Origin: Clostridium beijerinckii HUN142
GTDB taxonomy: Bacteria; Bacillota; Clostridia; Clostridiales; Clostridiaceae
Direction of reading: 5' to 3'
DNA length: 64,000 nt
Assembly: GCF_000621745.1 (NCBI RefSeq)
Contig: NZ_JHXK01000018.1
Coordinates: 115,119 to 179,118, forward strand
Shown here: positions 38,045 through 46,998 of the stretch, one piece after another
Layout of the letters: every line of letters begins with the position of its first letter
How positions within the stretch are numbered: the first letter of the stretch is position 1
Notes under the pieces: model-generated
What the model was told of the DNA's origin: nothing
The model's input: only the letters and a program-made list of their open reading frames with translations
The model's database searches: none
Program-made: the position numbers and the translations under genes

Positions 38045-38806
38045 TTAATTATACACTGCTTTCTGAAATTCTTCTGAATTCTTAACTGGATCAAAATCAT
38101 GCTCTGCCTTTGCAATTTCCTTTATTGATGTATCCATTTGTATTGCTTTCTTTAAATATAGCATTGTATTTTTTACATCTCCTCTTCTCCCATAAATAGA
38201 TGCTATACCGTAGTAACTCCATTCATAATCTTCAATATCTAAAGCTTTATTATACCATTCAAGTGCATCATCCATTTTTCCATACAACTCATATGTAAGT
38301 GCCTTATTAAACCTTGCATATCCATATTTAGTATTAATACTTAATGCCTTATCTATATCATCTATACCGCTATCAAACTCTCCATTATACGCCTTTGCAA
38401 TTCCTCTTATATTATACCCCATTGCATTACTTGGGAATTCATTTATAAGTAAATCTGCTTTGCCAATTGCATCAGTGTACTTATGGGAAAAAAACAAATT
38501 ATATGCTTCATCGTATAACTCATTCTCCCTTGCCGAATAACTGGACTTTTCATTTGTTTCATCATTATCCGCCTTTTTAGAACTATTCTCCATATCTATA
38601 TTTTCTAGCTCTTTATTGGTTACATTATTACCTGATTGTTGCGTTCCTTCAGGCATTGTTATTTCTTTTTCTTCTTTATATTTAATATTCTTGCTGTTTC
38701 TATTTTCTATAAATTCATGAGCCATTATCCCCAATGCTATTAATACTAGCACCGATAATATAATTTTTTTATTCTTTTCTCTTCCTGGTAACTTAATCCT
38801 GCTCAT
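38045..38806 (-). CDS. TPR-repeat protein with N-terminal membrane anchor
   Basis: 253 residues: one N-terminal hydrophobic helix (IILSVLVLIALGIMAHEFI), a charged low-complexity linker (about 35-90), then TPR repeats (YDEAYNLFFSHKYTDAIGKADLLI; NIRGIAKAYNGEFDSGIDDIDKAL; ALTYELYGKMDDALEWYNKAL). Probably extracytoplasmic. It precedes the two-component genes by 63 bp, so it may be co-transcribed and take part in that signal path, by inference. Function unknown. Confidence 0.85.
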   Translation of the reverse strand: MSRIKLPGREKNKKIILSVLVLIALGIMAHEFIENRNSKNIKYKEEKEITMPEGTQQSGNNVTNKELENIDMENSSKKADNDETNEKSSYSARENELYDEAYNLFFSHKYTDAIGKADLLINEFPSNAMGYNIRGIAKAYNGEFDSGIDDIDKALSINTKYGYARFNKALTYELYGKMDDALEWYNKALDIEDYEWSYYGIASIYGRRGDVKNTMLYLKKAIQMDTSIKEIAKAEHDFDPVKNSEEFQKAVYN

Positions 38807-38846
38807 ATATTTCTCCTTTTAATACGGCCTAATATATAATTTCAAT

Positions 38847-39404
38847 TTATTTTACCGAATTTAAATATTCTCTTTGGCCAATTTCATATAAGTTATTTCC
38901 TTGAGCATCGATAATAACAACTAGAGGCATATCTTTAACTTCCATTTTTCTTATAGCTTCAGCACCTAAATCCTCATAAGCAATTATTTCTGACTTAATA
39001 ATACTTTTTCCTATTAATGCAGCTGCGCCTCCAATGGCTCCAAAATATACTGCCTTATTCCTTTTAATTGAACTAATTACTTCTTCATTTCTTGCACCTT
39101 TGCCTATCATTCCCTTTAAGCCAATATTCATTAATTTAGGCGCATAGGCGTCCATTCTATAGCTAGTTGTTGGACCAGCAGATCCTATAACAGTACCAGG
39201 CTTAGCTGGTGATGGTCCAACATAGTATATGATCTGATCTTTTATACTAAAAGGTAACTCCTTACCTTCATCAAGCAATTCTATTAATCTTTTATGTGCG
39301 GCATCTCTAGCAGAATATATTGTTCCACTTAATAAAATACTATCTCCTGCTCTTAACTGTCCTATCTTTTCTTCATTAAGAGGTGTTTCTAATTTAATTT
39401 CCAT
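38847..39404 (-). CDS. fumB: Fumarate hydratase class I, beta (C-terminal) subunit
   Basis: Second subunit of the oxygen-sensitive 4Fe-4S fumarase interconverting fumarate and malate; 185 residues, with GDSILLSGTIYSARDAAHKRL and GSAGPTTSYRMD. The ATG at 39402-39404 is preceded by GGAG; six further upstream codons hold that site. The related tartrate dehydratase beta subunit cannot be excluded. It follows the alpha subunit after 207 bp. Confidence 0.9.
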   Translation of the reverse strand: MEIKLETPLNEEKIGQLRAGDSILLSGTIYSARDAAHKRLIELLDEGKELPFSIKDQIIYYVGPSPAKPGTVIGSAGPTTSYRMDAYAPKLMNIGLKGMIGKGARNEEVISSIKRNKAVYFGAIGGAAALIGKSIIKSEIIAYEDLGAEAIRKMEVKDMPLVVIIDAQGNNLYEIGQREYLNSVK

Positions 39405-39611
39405 TCTTTTTTCTCCAATCATACATATTATTTTAGATCTTTATTTTTAATGCACTCTTGCTAAATTTATACTTTTAAAAATATATGTGGATTCTAAAAA
39501 ATTTAATCTATCACAATTTATCTTAAGCCGTGAGATAGCACAAGCAAGATAATTTATAGAGAATGAATTATCTTATTTAGAACTTATATATATCTTTTTA
39601 AAACATAAACT

Positions 39612-40454
39612 TTATAGTATTACCTCTTTATGTCTAGTAGCATGACAATTTATATTTACCGCAACGGGTAACCCTGCAATGTGAGTTGAATAAGTCTCTA
39701 TATTTAATCCCAATGCAGTTGTTTTACCTCCGAAGCCTTGTGGTCCAATTCCTAATTTATTTACTTCTTGTAATAGCTCTAATTCTAATTCCTTATAAAA
39801 TTCATCTTCATTTCTTATATTTATAGGTCTTAATAATGCTTTCTTAGCTAAATATGCAGCTTTATCGAAAGTTCCTCCGATTCCAACACCTATTACCATA
39901 GGTGGGCATGGGTTGGGTCCTGCCGCTTTAACTGTATCTATTATGAACTTCTTCACTCCATCTAGTCCATCTGATGGCTTTAGCATGCCTATTTTGCTCA
40001 TATTTTCAGAGCCAAATCCCTTTGGTGCTAATATAATCTTAACCTTATCTCCATCCACTATATCATAATATATTATAGCCGGAGTATTATCCTTTGTATT
40101 AACTCTTCTGATTGGATCTTTTACTACCGATTTTCTTAAAAATCCTTCCTCGTATCCCCTACGTACACCTTCATTGATAGCATCTTCGATGCTTCCACCA
40201 ACTAAATGTACATCTTGTCCCACTTCAATAAATACACATGCCATTCCCGTATCTTGACACATAGGCATTTTCTCATTTCTTGCAATTTCTGAATTTATTA
40301 ATATTTTATCTAAAACATCTGATGCTAATTTCCATGGTTCTTCTTTCTTCGCATTTAATAATGCATCATTAATATCCGATCCTAAGAAATAATTAGCTTC
40401 AATTGATAAATTTTTAATAGCTTCTGTTATAACATCAACATTTATTTCTCTCAT
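39612..40454 (-). CDS. fumA: Fumarate hydratase class I, alpha (N-terminal) subunit
   Basis: 280 residues, carries the 4Fe-4S cluster: Cys in MCQDTGMACVF, in GPNPCPPMVIGVGIGG, and in NINCHATRHKE. Pairs with the beta subunit downstream; class I fumarase is the usual form in clostridia, here serving the reductive/anaplerotic C4 branch. Full length for the separate-subunit type. ATG behind AAGGAGC. Tartrate dehydratase is the alternative. Confidence 0.92.
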   Translation of the reverse strand: MREINVDVITEAIKNLSIEANYFLGSDINDALLNAKKEEPWKLASDVLDKILINSEIARNEKMPMCQDTGMACVFIEVGQDVHLVGGSIEDAINEGVRRGYEEGFLRKSVVKDPIRRVNTKDNTPAIIYYDIVDGDKVKIILAPKGFGSENMSKIGMLKPSDGLDGVKKFIIDTVKAAGPNPCPPMVIGVGIGGTFDKAAYLAKKALLRPINIRNEDEFYKELELELLQEVNKLGIGPQGFGGKTTALGLNIETYSTHIAGLPVAVNINCHATRHKEVIL

Positions 40455-40854
40455 TCTTACAGCTCCTTTATTATCGCTTACAAACTATACATTTATACTT
40501 ATTACTACATATAAGTTTAAAAGTATTTCTTACTATTTACAACCCCAAATAAATTTTATTTAATCCAATAATTCTCAGAATTAAATGTAAATAATCTTAG
40601 TATATCTATACATCATACGCAAAGCATTCCTTATAGTCATTTTTTAAGATCTTCTTGTTTTAGTATTGCTAAATACCTTCTCTATTTTTAAATTTATCGC
40701 TCATAATCATAGTTCATTAATACTATAATTATATATATGTTGCAATAATAAGCTTACATTTAAACTTCTTATACGCTAAGTGCTGGATTAAGATAAAATG
40801 TAGAAACTCAATTGCAACATATATAACTAATTTATATATTTGAGAGGTTAACTT
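40455..40854. other. Divergent intergenic region fumA / 58-residue membrane ORF
   Basis: 400 bp, AT-rich. It contains the fumA ribosome binding site, a weak fumA promoter candidate (TTGTAA near 40540) and the 15-bp inverted repeat at 40732-40746/40811-40825 before the small plus-strand ORF. No other gene seen. Confidence 0.45.
40732..40825. repeat. 15-bp inverted repeat TATATATGTTGCAAT, 64 nt apart, before a small ORF
   Basis: TATATATGTTGCAAT (40732-40746) and its exact complement (40811-40825). The spacing is too long for a terminator, which points to paired protein-binding sites or a long-range stem. A 13-bp copy (ATTGCAACATATA) recurs at 41949-41961 on the far side of cwlD. Confidence 0.5.
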
Positions 40855-41031
40855 ATGAACCCTAAAAATTTAGACAAATTCCTAACTATACTAATTTACT
40901 TTTTAATTGTGCTTTTGACCTGTTTGCTGTTGTATAATCTGCTTTTATTAGTAAACAAATTATATTATTCTTATGGATATCCAGGAAATAGCATAAAAGT
41001 TGGTCCTATTTTTATGAAATTAAGTAACTAA
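40855..41031 (+). CDS. 58-residue single-pass membrane protein, unknown
   Basis: Short plus-strand ORF with ATG at 40855 behind GAGAGG, 6 nt upstream. N-terminal MNPKNLDKFL, a long hydrophobic helix (about residues 9-36, rich in Leu), then a Tyr/Gly-rich tail SYGYPGNSIKVGPIFMKLSN. Not recognised. Its stop overlaps the stop of cwlD on the other strand by 3 nt. The ribosome binding site, membrane helix and structured tail make it a plausible gene; cwlD next door hints at a sporulation role, as inference. Confidence 0.6.
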   Translation: MNPKNLDKFLTILIYFLIVLLTCLLLYNLLLLVNKLYYSYGYPGNSIKVGPIFMKLSN

Positions 41032-41690
41032 CTATTTTTATTCTCGAAATATTTATTGACACCATTTGTTATTCCTTTTGCTATTTTATCTTGATGCTCA
41101 TCGCCTTTTAGTTTTTGCTCTTCTTCATAATTAGATAAGAAGCCACATTCTACGAGAACGCATGCACCTTCATATCCATCTCTAAGTATTCTATATTGTT
41201 CCTTTGCAGCCTTAGGAACCCTCTTATTATTATCATTTATTGTTTCTTTAAGTGATACTTGAATATTTTCCGCTAAAGACTTACTGCTCTCATTGGATGA
41301 ATACCAAACTTGAGAACCAAAACAACTAGACTGCGGAAACATATTCTGATGTATAGATATAAATACATCACATTTAACATCTTTTTTCATTTGGCATCTG
41401 ACATTAAGGTCTTTAACTTTCTTCGCATCTAATTGAGAATCCCCTTCTCTTGTCATATATACAGCATATCCAGCATCTTCTAATTCCTTTTTTAGCTTTA
41501 AAGATATAGATAAATTTATATCCTTCTCTATAGTTCCACTCTTTGATTTTGCTCCACCGTCAATTCCTCCATGACCTGGGTCTATTAATATTATTCTTTT
41601 ATCTTTATTCTCTTCAGAATTTGTTCTTACCGGAATCCCAGAAATTAAGCAAAATATACAGAATAATGCTATCCATTTTTTCATTCTCAT
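41028..41690 (-). CDS. cwlD: N-acetylmuramoyl-L-alanine amidase CwlD, spore cortex type
   Basis: Removes peptide side chains from muramic acid in the spore cortex, the first step to muramic-delta-lactam, needed for germination. 220 residues: N-terminal signal/anchor (MKKWIALFCIFCLISGIPV), then amidase_3 with zinc ligands in IDPGHGGIDGG, the Glu of GTIEKDINL, SIHQN, and catalytic Glu in VLVECGFLSN. ATG at 41688-41690 behind GGAGG. The usual partner pdaA is not in the window. Position next to rplM-rpsI is common in clostridia. Confidence 0.9.
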   Translation of the reverse strand: MRMKKWIALFCIFCLISGIPVRTNSEENKDKRIILIDPGHGGIDGGAKSKSGTIEKDINLSISLKLKKELEDAGYAVYMTREGDSQLDAKKVKDLNVRCQMKKDVKCDVFISIHQNMFPQSSCFGSQVWYSSNESSKSLAENIQVSLKETINDNNKRVPKAAKEQYRILRDGYEGACVLVECGFLSNYEEEQKLKGDEHQDKIAKGITNGVNKYFENKNS

Positions 41691-42076
41691 AAAACTATTC
41701 CTCCAAATCATTTAGACTTACATACTGTATTGTTTGCTATACAATCTTAATTATTCAAATTCATTTACATTAATAAACTTTTATTTTTATTAAACTTATT
41801 ATATGTAGCACTTAATAAAGATCTAATTACAATCTCCTTAATGTATTATTTAAAAATATTGATTCGTAAGAATTTATCTTAAGCTACAAAGTACTAGAAA
41901 ACAAATAACTTCATAAATGATAAGCTATATTGTTTACAACCTACATCTATTGCAACATATAATAAAAGAGTTTATAACTATATTAGGAAATAATATAAGA
42001 CTCTTATTCCTAGAAATGTAATAACTATTCCCTATATTTGCTCTTATTCAAGATGTTATATATTTCTATATAACAT
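41691..42076. other. Intergenic region cwlD / rpsI
   Basis: About 385 bp, AT-rich. It contains the cwlD ribosome binding site, a copy of ATTGCAACATATA at 41949-41961 and an imperfect hairpin around 41966-42003 (AAGAGT/ACTCTT arms). A sporulation promoter for cwlD is expected here; AATACAGT near 41725 resembles a sigma-E -10, but no matching -35 was found. Confidence 0.4.
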
Positions 42077-42111
42077 AAAAATCCCACAAACACCGCGTTT
42101 GTGGGATTTTT
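42077..42111 (-). terminator. Terminator of rplM-rpsI
   Basis: Perfect 14-bp stem AAAAATCCCACAAA and its complement (42077-42090, 42098-42111), 7-nt loop; the A/T ends give a T-run on either strand, just after the rpsI stop. Confidence 0.92.
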
Positions 42112-42123
42112 GATCTCCAAATA

Positions 42124-42516
42124 TTATCTCTTTGAGAATTGTGGAGCTCTTCTTGCTGCTTTAAGACCGTATTTCTTTCTTTCTTTCATTCTTGGGTCTC
42201 TTGTTAAGAATCCAGCCTTCTTTAATTCTGACTTTAAAGCTTCATCAGATTTAACTAGTGCTCTAGCTATACCATGTCTGATAGCTCCTGCTTGACCTGT
42301 AAATCCACCACCGTGAACATTTACTAAAACGTCAAATCTATCCTTAGTTCCAGTTAAAACTAATGGTTGATTTACGATAACTCTTAATGTTTCTAAACCA
42401 AAAAAGTTTTCTATTTCTCTTTTATTTACAGTAACCTTACCATTTCCTGGTACAAGTCTTACTCTTGCAACTGATTTCTTTCTTCTTCCAGTTCCCATGT
42501 ATTGAACTTTTGCCAT
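42124..42516 (-). CDS. rpsI: 30S ribosomal protein S9
   Basis: 130 residues, full length. Starts [21 protein letters not shown]; the C-terminal tail ...RRAPQFSKR, which reaches the P-site tRNA, is intact. Second gene of the rplM-rpsI operon, 26 bp after rplM. Confidence 0.98.
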   Translation of the reverse strand: MAKVQYMGTGRRKKSVARVRLVPGNGKVTVNKREIENFFGLETLRVIVNQPLVLTGTKDRFDVLVNVHGGGFTGQAGAIRHGIARALVKSDEALKSELKKAGFLTRDPRMKERKKYGLKAARRAPQFSKR

Positions 42517-42542
42517 TTCTTATTCCTCCTCCCGAGATCGTA

Positions 42543-42977
42543 TTAGTATCTTAATTCTAGTACTTCTGGTTTTTGAGCTGCATGATTATGTTCTGCACCT
42601 CTGTATACATTTAATTTCTTCAACATTTGTCTTCCTAATACACCATTTGGAAGCATTCTTCTTACTGCTTCTTCAAAAGCAAATTCAGGCTTTTTATCTA
42701 ATACTACTCTATAAGGAGTTTCTTTTAATCCGCCTGGGTAAAGACTATGCTTTCTCATTAATTTTTGATCTAACTTCTTACCAGTTAAGACTACCTTTTC
42801 TGCATTAATTACAATAACAAAATCTCCGCAGTCAACATTAGGTGTAAATGTTGGTTTATTTTTACCTCTTAAAATTGAAGCAACTTGGCTAGCAACTCTA
42901 CCTAGTGGCTTACCAGCAGCATCAACTACATACCATTTTTTTTCAATTTCACTTGCTTTAGCAATGTATGATTTCAT
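42543..42977 (-). CDS. rplM: 50S ribosomal protein L13
   Basis: 144 residues, full length, early-assembly 23S rRNA-binding protein. Seen: [19 protein letters not shown] and [21 protein letters not shown]. First gene of the operon, behind a perfect-consensus promoter and a leader of about 110 nt with hairpins. In Firmicutes this position often carries an L13 autoregulatory leader. Confidence 0.98.
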   Translation of the reverse strand: MKSYIAKASEIEKKWYVVDAAGKPLGRVASQVASILRGKNKPTFTPNVDCGDFVIVINAEKVVLTGKKLDQKLMRKHSLYPGGLKETPYRVVLDKKPEFAFEEAVRRMLPNGVLGRQMLKKLNVYRGAEHNHAAQKPEVLELRY

Positions 42978-43088
42978 CTGTTTCCCTCCCTGAACTTACA
43001 TTAATTCTTTACTTATTATTTTAAGTAAGATTTTTTATGTCAAGACCCGGGGCTAGTGGATCTTATATACATAAATGTTTTAACAAAC
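42978..43088 (-). promoter_or_regulatory. Candidate L13-type ribosomal protein leader
   Basis: The rplM transcript leader contains a GC-rich hairpin AAGATCC/GGGTCTT (43042-43064) and a second stem TTACTT/AAGTAA (about 43010-43030). Firmicute rplM operons are known for an L13 leader motif; I have not aligned this one to the published consensus, so the label is by position and structure. Confidence 0.45.
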
Positions 43089-43094
43089 AAACCT

Positions 43095-43123
43095 ATTATA
43101 ATACACGCACACGGGCGTGTCAA
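43095..43123 (-). promoter_or_regulatory. Perfect-consensus promoter of rplM-rpsI
   Basis: Minus strand TTGACA (43118-43123), 17-bp GC-rich spacer, TATAAT (43095-43100), an exact sigma-A consensus, as expected for a ribosomal operon. Confidence 0.92.
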
Positions 43124-43137
43124 CACATTTTTATCAT

Positions 43138-43872
43138 TTAATAGAAAACTTTTTCTAATATTAATCCATTTGGTGGTACACACATTCCTGCCTTTTTTCT
43201 ATTTCCTTCTTTTATTATTCCCTCTATATCTTCAGCTTTTAATTTTCCATTTCCAACCTTTATTAATGTACCTACTATTATTCTTACCATATTATACAGG
43301 AATCCATCGGCTGTAATAAATATTTTTATTTCATCTCCATTTTGTTCTATGTAGAGATTCTTAACAGTTCTTATAGTAGTTTTTATTGAACTTCCAGGTG
43401 ACATAAATGCCTTGAAGTCATGGATACCTATAAAATACTCACACGTTCTTCTCATCTCATCTATATCCAATTTATACCTATAATGATACAGATATTGATG
43501 CCCCAGAGACAACCTTTCATATCTATTTATAATTGTATATGAATACGTCTTACCTTTTGATGAATATCTTGCATGAAAATTCTCATTTACTTCTTCCGAT
43601 TTAATTATAGATACATCCTCTGGTAATCTTGTATTAATAGCTTCTCTAAACTTATTTCCAGGTATTGAACAATTAGTTAAAAAGTTTGCAACCATCTCTC
43701 TTGCGTGAACTCCCGCATCAGTCCTAGAGCTTCCATTAATCATAATCTCTTCGCCTGTAGCTTTAAATATTGCTGTCTCTATAACCTTTTGAACAGTTCT
43801 TCCTTTTGGTTGCCTTTGCCACCCAGAAAAGTTACTTCCATCAAACTCAATAATTAATTTTATATTCCTCAT
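43138..43872 (-). CDS. truA: tRNA pseudouridine(38-40) synthase
   Basis: Forms pseudouridine at positions 38-40 of tRNA anticodon arms. 244 residues from the ATG at 43870-43872. Catalytic Asp is in [25 protein letters not shown] and the C-terminal [17 protein letters not shown] are family motifs. A TTG nine codons upstream lies within the end of ecfT and is less likely. Last gene of the ecf-truA run. Confidence 0.96.
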   Translation of the reverse strand: MRNIKLIIEFDGSNFSGWQRQPKGRTVQKVIETAIFKATGEEIMINGSSRTDAGVHAREMVANFLTNCSIPGNKFREAINTRLPEDVSIIKSEEVNENFHARYSSKGKTYSYTIINRYERLSLGHQYLYHYRYKLDIDEMRRTCEYFIGIHDFKAFMSPGSSIKTTIRTVKNLYIEQNGDEIKIFITADGFLYNMVRIIVGTLIKVGNGKLKAEDIEGIIKEGNRKKAGMCVPPNGLILEKVFY

Positions 43873-43888
43873 CTGACTTATCTTACTC

Positions 43889-44695
43889 CTATAGTACAAT
43901 GAATCTTACAGCTATACACCATAAAACTAAAATACAAAATACAATAAAAGCAACTAAGTCTCTATACGAAAACTCAAGTATTTTCATTCTAGTTCGACCA
44001 GCACCACCTCTATAGCCTCTCGCTTCCATTGCCATTGCTAATTCGTCAGCTCTTCTGAATGAGCTAATAAATAAAGGTACTAGTAACGGTACTAAACTCT
44101 TAGCCTTTTTTATAATTCCACCTGATTCAAAATCAGCTCCTCTAGCCTTTTGAGCTTTCATTATTTTATCAGTTTCATCTATTAAAGTAGGTATAAACCT
44201 TAAGGCTATTGTCATCATCATAGCAAGTTCATGAGCCATCTCTTTTCCAATTGGCCTTAATAACTTTTCGATTCCATCCGTTAACTCAATTGGAGATGTG
44301 GTTAATGTTAACAGCGATGTTCCTACTATCAATAAAATTAGTCTGATAGCCATAAACGCTGCAATACTTAACCCCTCTGGATACACCTTTAAAAATCCTA
44401 CGCTAAAAACCTCTGTCCCTTCAGCGCCCCTAACCATAAATATGTTTAGAATAGCTGTTAATACTATTAATAGAAAAATTGGCTTCAAACCATTAAAAAT
44501 AAATCTAAACGGCACCTTTGCAATCAATATTATAGATAGTAAAAAAATAACAACAACAGTATAGCCAATAAATTTATCTATGATAAATAAACAGGCAATA
44601 AAAAGTATTGATATAAGTATCTTTGTTCTAGGATCTAATTTATGAATAAAGGACTCTCCAGGTAAATATTGTCCTATTGTAATATTCTTCAACAT
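43889..44695 (-). CDS. ecfT: Energy-coupling factor transporter transmembrane protein EcfT
   Basis: T-component of the ECF vitamin importer; links the ATPases to interchangeable S-components. 268 residues with about five membrane segments and the two conserved Ala-Arg-Gly helices that grip the ATPases ([10 protein letters not shown] near 165 and [10 protein letters not shown] near 223). The gene lies 8 bp after ecfA2. No S-component is encoded here, as usual for group II ECF systems. Confidence 0.96.
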   Translation of the reverse strand: MLKNITIGQYLPGESFIHKLDPRTKILISILFIACLFIIDKFIGYTVVVIFLLSIILIAKVPFRFIFNGLKPIFLLIVLTAILNIFMVRGAEGTEVFSVGFLKVYPEGLSIAAFMAIRLILLIVGTSLLTLTTSPIELTDGIEKLLRPIGKEMAHELAMMMTIALRFIPTLIDETDKIMKAQKARGADFESGGIIKKAKSLVPLLVPLFISSFRRADELAMAMEARGYRGGAGRTRMKILEFSYRDLVAFIVFCILVLWCIAVRFIVL

Positions 44696-44703
44696 AGTTT
44701 TGT

Positions 44704-45573
44704 CTATTCCCCTTTCACTTTATTTATCCTTAGAGTAGATAAAAGCTGCCTTTTTGCTTCCTCTATTGTAAATATATTATCTGGAATATCAAAGCCTCTT
44801 TTTCTTAATTCTCTTATCAGATATGTTACTTGAGGAACTCCAAGTCCTATTTTCTCTAGCACATCTACTTCCTTAAATACATCTGCTGGAGTTCCTTGCA
44901 ATGCTATTCTCCCACCATTCATTACAATAATTCTTTCCGCAATCTTTGCAACATCCTCCATACTATGGCTAACTATAATTACCGTCATATTATAGTCCTT
45001 ATGTAGCTTACTTATTTGATCTAATATATCATCCCTACCCTTTGGATCTAATCCTGCTGTAGGCTCATCCAATATTAGTGTTGTAGGCTGCATTGCTATA
45101 ACCCCTGCAATTGCTACCCTTCTCTTTTGACCACCACTTAAGTCAAATGGTGATCTATCTTTATAAGTCTCGTAATCTAGACCAACCATTTCCATTGCCT
45201 TAATTACCCTATCATTAATTTCACTGTCAGAGAGCCCTAAATTTCTAGGCCCAAATTCAATATCCTTAGCTATAGTCTCTTCAAAAATCTGATATTCTGG
45301 ATACTGAAACACTAATCCAACCTTTTTTCTTATATCTATTAGTTTTGCTTTCTTATCAGTAATATCTATTCCATCAACGATTATTTTTCCACTAGTTGCT
45401 TCTAGCAAACCATTAAAATGTTGTATCAAAGTGGATTTACCAGAGCCAGTATGCCCAATTAATGCTACAAATTCGCCATCCTTTATTTCTAAAGATACAT
45501 TATCCAATGCAGTCTTTTCAAATGGGCTTTTAGGCATATATATATGTGTTAAACTTTCTACTTTAATTGACAT
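44704..45573 (-). CDS. ecfA2: ECF transporter ATPase EcfA2
   Basis: ABC ATPase, 289 residues: Walker [10 protein letters not shown], signature LSGGQKRR, Walker [13 protein letters not shown], switch His in [10 protein letters not shown]. Forms a heterodimer with EcfA1 to drive vitamin uptake. Its start lies 16 bp inside the end of ecfA1, implying coupled translation. Confidence 0.96.
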   Translation of the reverse strand: MSIKVESLTHIYMPKSPFEKTALDNVSLEIKDGEFVALIGHTGSGKSTLIQHFNGLLEATSGKIIVDGIDITDKKAKLIDIRKKVGLVFQYPEYQIFEETIAKDIEFGPRNLGLSDSEINDRVIKAMEMVGLDYETYKDRSPFDLSGGQKRRVAIAGVIAMQPTTLILDEPTAGLDPKGRDDILDQISKLHKDYNMTVIIVSHSMEDVAKIAERIIVMNGGRIALQGTPADVFKEVDVLEKIGLGVPQVTYLIRELRKRGFDIPDNIFTIEEAKRQLLSTLRINKVKGE

Positions 45574-46409
45574 AACTCATTCACCATCTCATCCACATTT
45601 AATATTTTTTCATTTATATCTATTCCTGCCTTTTTTAACTCATAAGCTAATTCAGTAACCTGTGGAACATCCAAACCTATCTTTTTCATTCGCTCTACCT
45701 GCGGAAAGATTTCTCTAGGAGTCCCCTCCATTTTTACACTTCCACCATCCATTACTACAATTCTATCAGCTTGAGCTGCCTCATCCATATAATGTGTTAT
45801 TAATACTATAGTAATACCATGAATTTTATTTAATTCATTTATGGTTTTTAGAACTTCTCTTCTTCCTGATGGATCCAACATTGCTGTAGGTTCATCAAAA
45901 ATTATGCATTCAGGTTGTATTGCAAGTATTCCTGCTATAGCAATTCGTTGCTTTTGTCCACCAGATAAAAGGTGTGGTGCATGCCTCTTATATTTGCCCA
46001 TTCCAACCTTTTCCAAGCTCTCATCAACTCTTTTTCTTATCTCTGATGGTTCTATTCCTAAGTTCTCTGGTCCAAAGGCCACATCTTCTTCTACTATAGT
46101 AGCCACTAATTGGTTATCAGGATTTTGAAAGACCATTCCTGCTCTGGATCTAATCTCCCATACATTCTCCGCTTTACTGGTGTCCAACCCATCTACAATC
46201 ACTGTACCCTCTGATGGTACAACCAATGCATTCATATGCTTAGCTATCGTGGATTTACCTGATCCATTATGCCCTAAGACTACCAAAAACTCCCCCTTTT
46301 TTACTTCTAAATCTACATCTTTTATTGCATATTTTTCTTGCCTAACTCCCTCTGTATCCTTTACATATTTAAAAGATACTTTTGCACACTTTATCATCGC
46401 ATCACTCAT
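45558..46409 (-). CDS. ecfA1: ECF transporter ATPase EcfA1
   Basis: ABC ATPase, 283 residues from the ATG at 46407-46409 ([13 protein letters not shown]) with GGGAGGT upstream. Walker [11 protein letters not shown]-loop FQNPDNQ, signature LSGGQKQR, Walker [13 protein letters not shown], switch His in [10 protein letters not shown]. First gene of ecfA1-ecfA2-ecfT-truA, behind its own promoter just past the rplQ terminator. Confidence 0.96.
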   Translation of the reverse strand: MSDAMIKCAKVSFKYVKDTEGVRQEKYAIKDVDLEVKKGEFLVVLGHNGSGKSTIAKHMNALVVPSEGTVIVDGLDTSKAENVWEIRSRAGMVFQNPDNQLVATIVEEDVAFGPENLGIEPSEIRKRVDESLEKVGMGKYKRHAPHLLSGGQKQRIAIAGILAIQPECIIFDEPTAMLDPSGRREVLKTINELNKIHGITIVLITHYMDEAAQADRIVVMDGGSVKMEGTPREIFPQVERMKKIGLDVPQVTELAYELKKAGIDINEKILNVDEMVNELCQLK

Positions 46410-46577
46410 AGTGTACCTCCCCATGATGTTTATAATTTTAATATATTATACAAATGTTTTTTATAAAAAACATTATTATCCCTGCATGTTAAATTATTAT
46501 TTTCATTATATCTCAAAATCTAACATATTCAACAAAAAAATATATATCTCTTGAATAAGAAAACATCTCTATAATAA

Positions 46578-46607
46578 ATTAAACCCTAATTTTATTCTTT
46601 ATGTCAA
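46578..46607 (-). promoter_or_regulatory. Candidate promoter of ecfA1-ecfA2-ecfT-truA
   Basis: Minus strand TTGACA (46602-46607), 18-bp spacer, TTTAAT (46578-46583), immediately downstream of the rplQ terminator. Confidence 0.55.
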
Positions 46608-46608
46608 A

Positions 46609-46638
46609 ATGGGGATTAAGTTTAAACTTAATCCCCCA
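46609..46638 (-). terminator. Terminator of the alpha ribosomal operon (after rplQ)
   Basis: Palindromic hairpin, stem ATGGGG(G)ATTAAG against CTTAATCCCCAT with a TTTAAA loop, six bases past the rplQ stop, followed on the minus strand by ATTTT. The T-run is short. Confidence 0.75.
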
Positions 46639-46644
46639 TTAGTA

Positions 46645-46986
46645 TTATACTAATTCAAGTATTACTATCTCAGCTCCGTCCCCTCTTCTAGGACCCTTTT
46701 TAATTATTCTTGTATATCCGCCATTTCTTTCAGTATACTTTGGAGCTACATTATCAAATAAATTCTTAACAACTAATTCTTCTTGAACATAAGATAAGAC
46801 TTGTCTTCTAGCATGAAGATCTCCTCTTTTTCCAAGAGTAATCATTTTTTCTGCTATTGATCTAGTTTCCTTAGCTCTTGTTTCAGTTGTCTCGATTTTA
46901 CCATGTTTTAATAGACTAGTAACAAGATTTCTTAGCATAGCTCTTCTTTGGTCTGTAGGAAGACCTAATTTACGATGACCTGCCAT
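46645..46986 (-). CDS. rplQ: 50S ribosomal protein L17
   Basis: 113 residues, standard length; starts [24 protein letters not shown] and has the C-terminal [25 protein letters not shown]. It lines the peptide exit tunnel region of the 50S subunit. Last gene of the alpha operon, 12 bp after rpoA. Confidence 0.98.
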   Translation of the reverse strand: MAGHRKLGLPTDQRRAMLRNLVTSLLKHGKIETTETRAKETRSIAEKMITLGKRGDLHARRQVLSYVQEELVVKNLFDNVAPKYTERNGGYTRIIKKGPRRGDGAEIVILELV

Positions 46987-46998
46987 GGATTTACCTCC

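Noticed and set aside
41720..41760. Sigma-E promoter of cwlD (AATACAGT as -10)
   Set aside because: The -10 is close to consensus but no -35 lies at the required distance.
43010..43043. Second rplM promoter from TTGACA at 43038-43043
   Set aside because: No acceptable -10 at 16-18 bp, and the box lies at the edge of the leader hairpin; kept only as a note.
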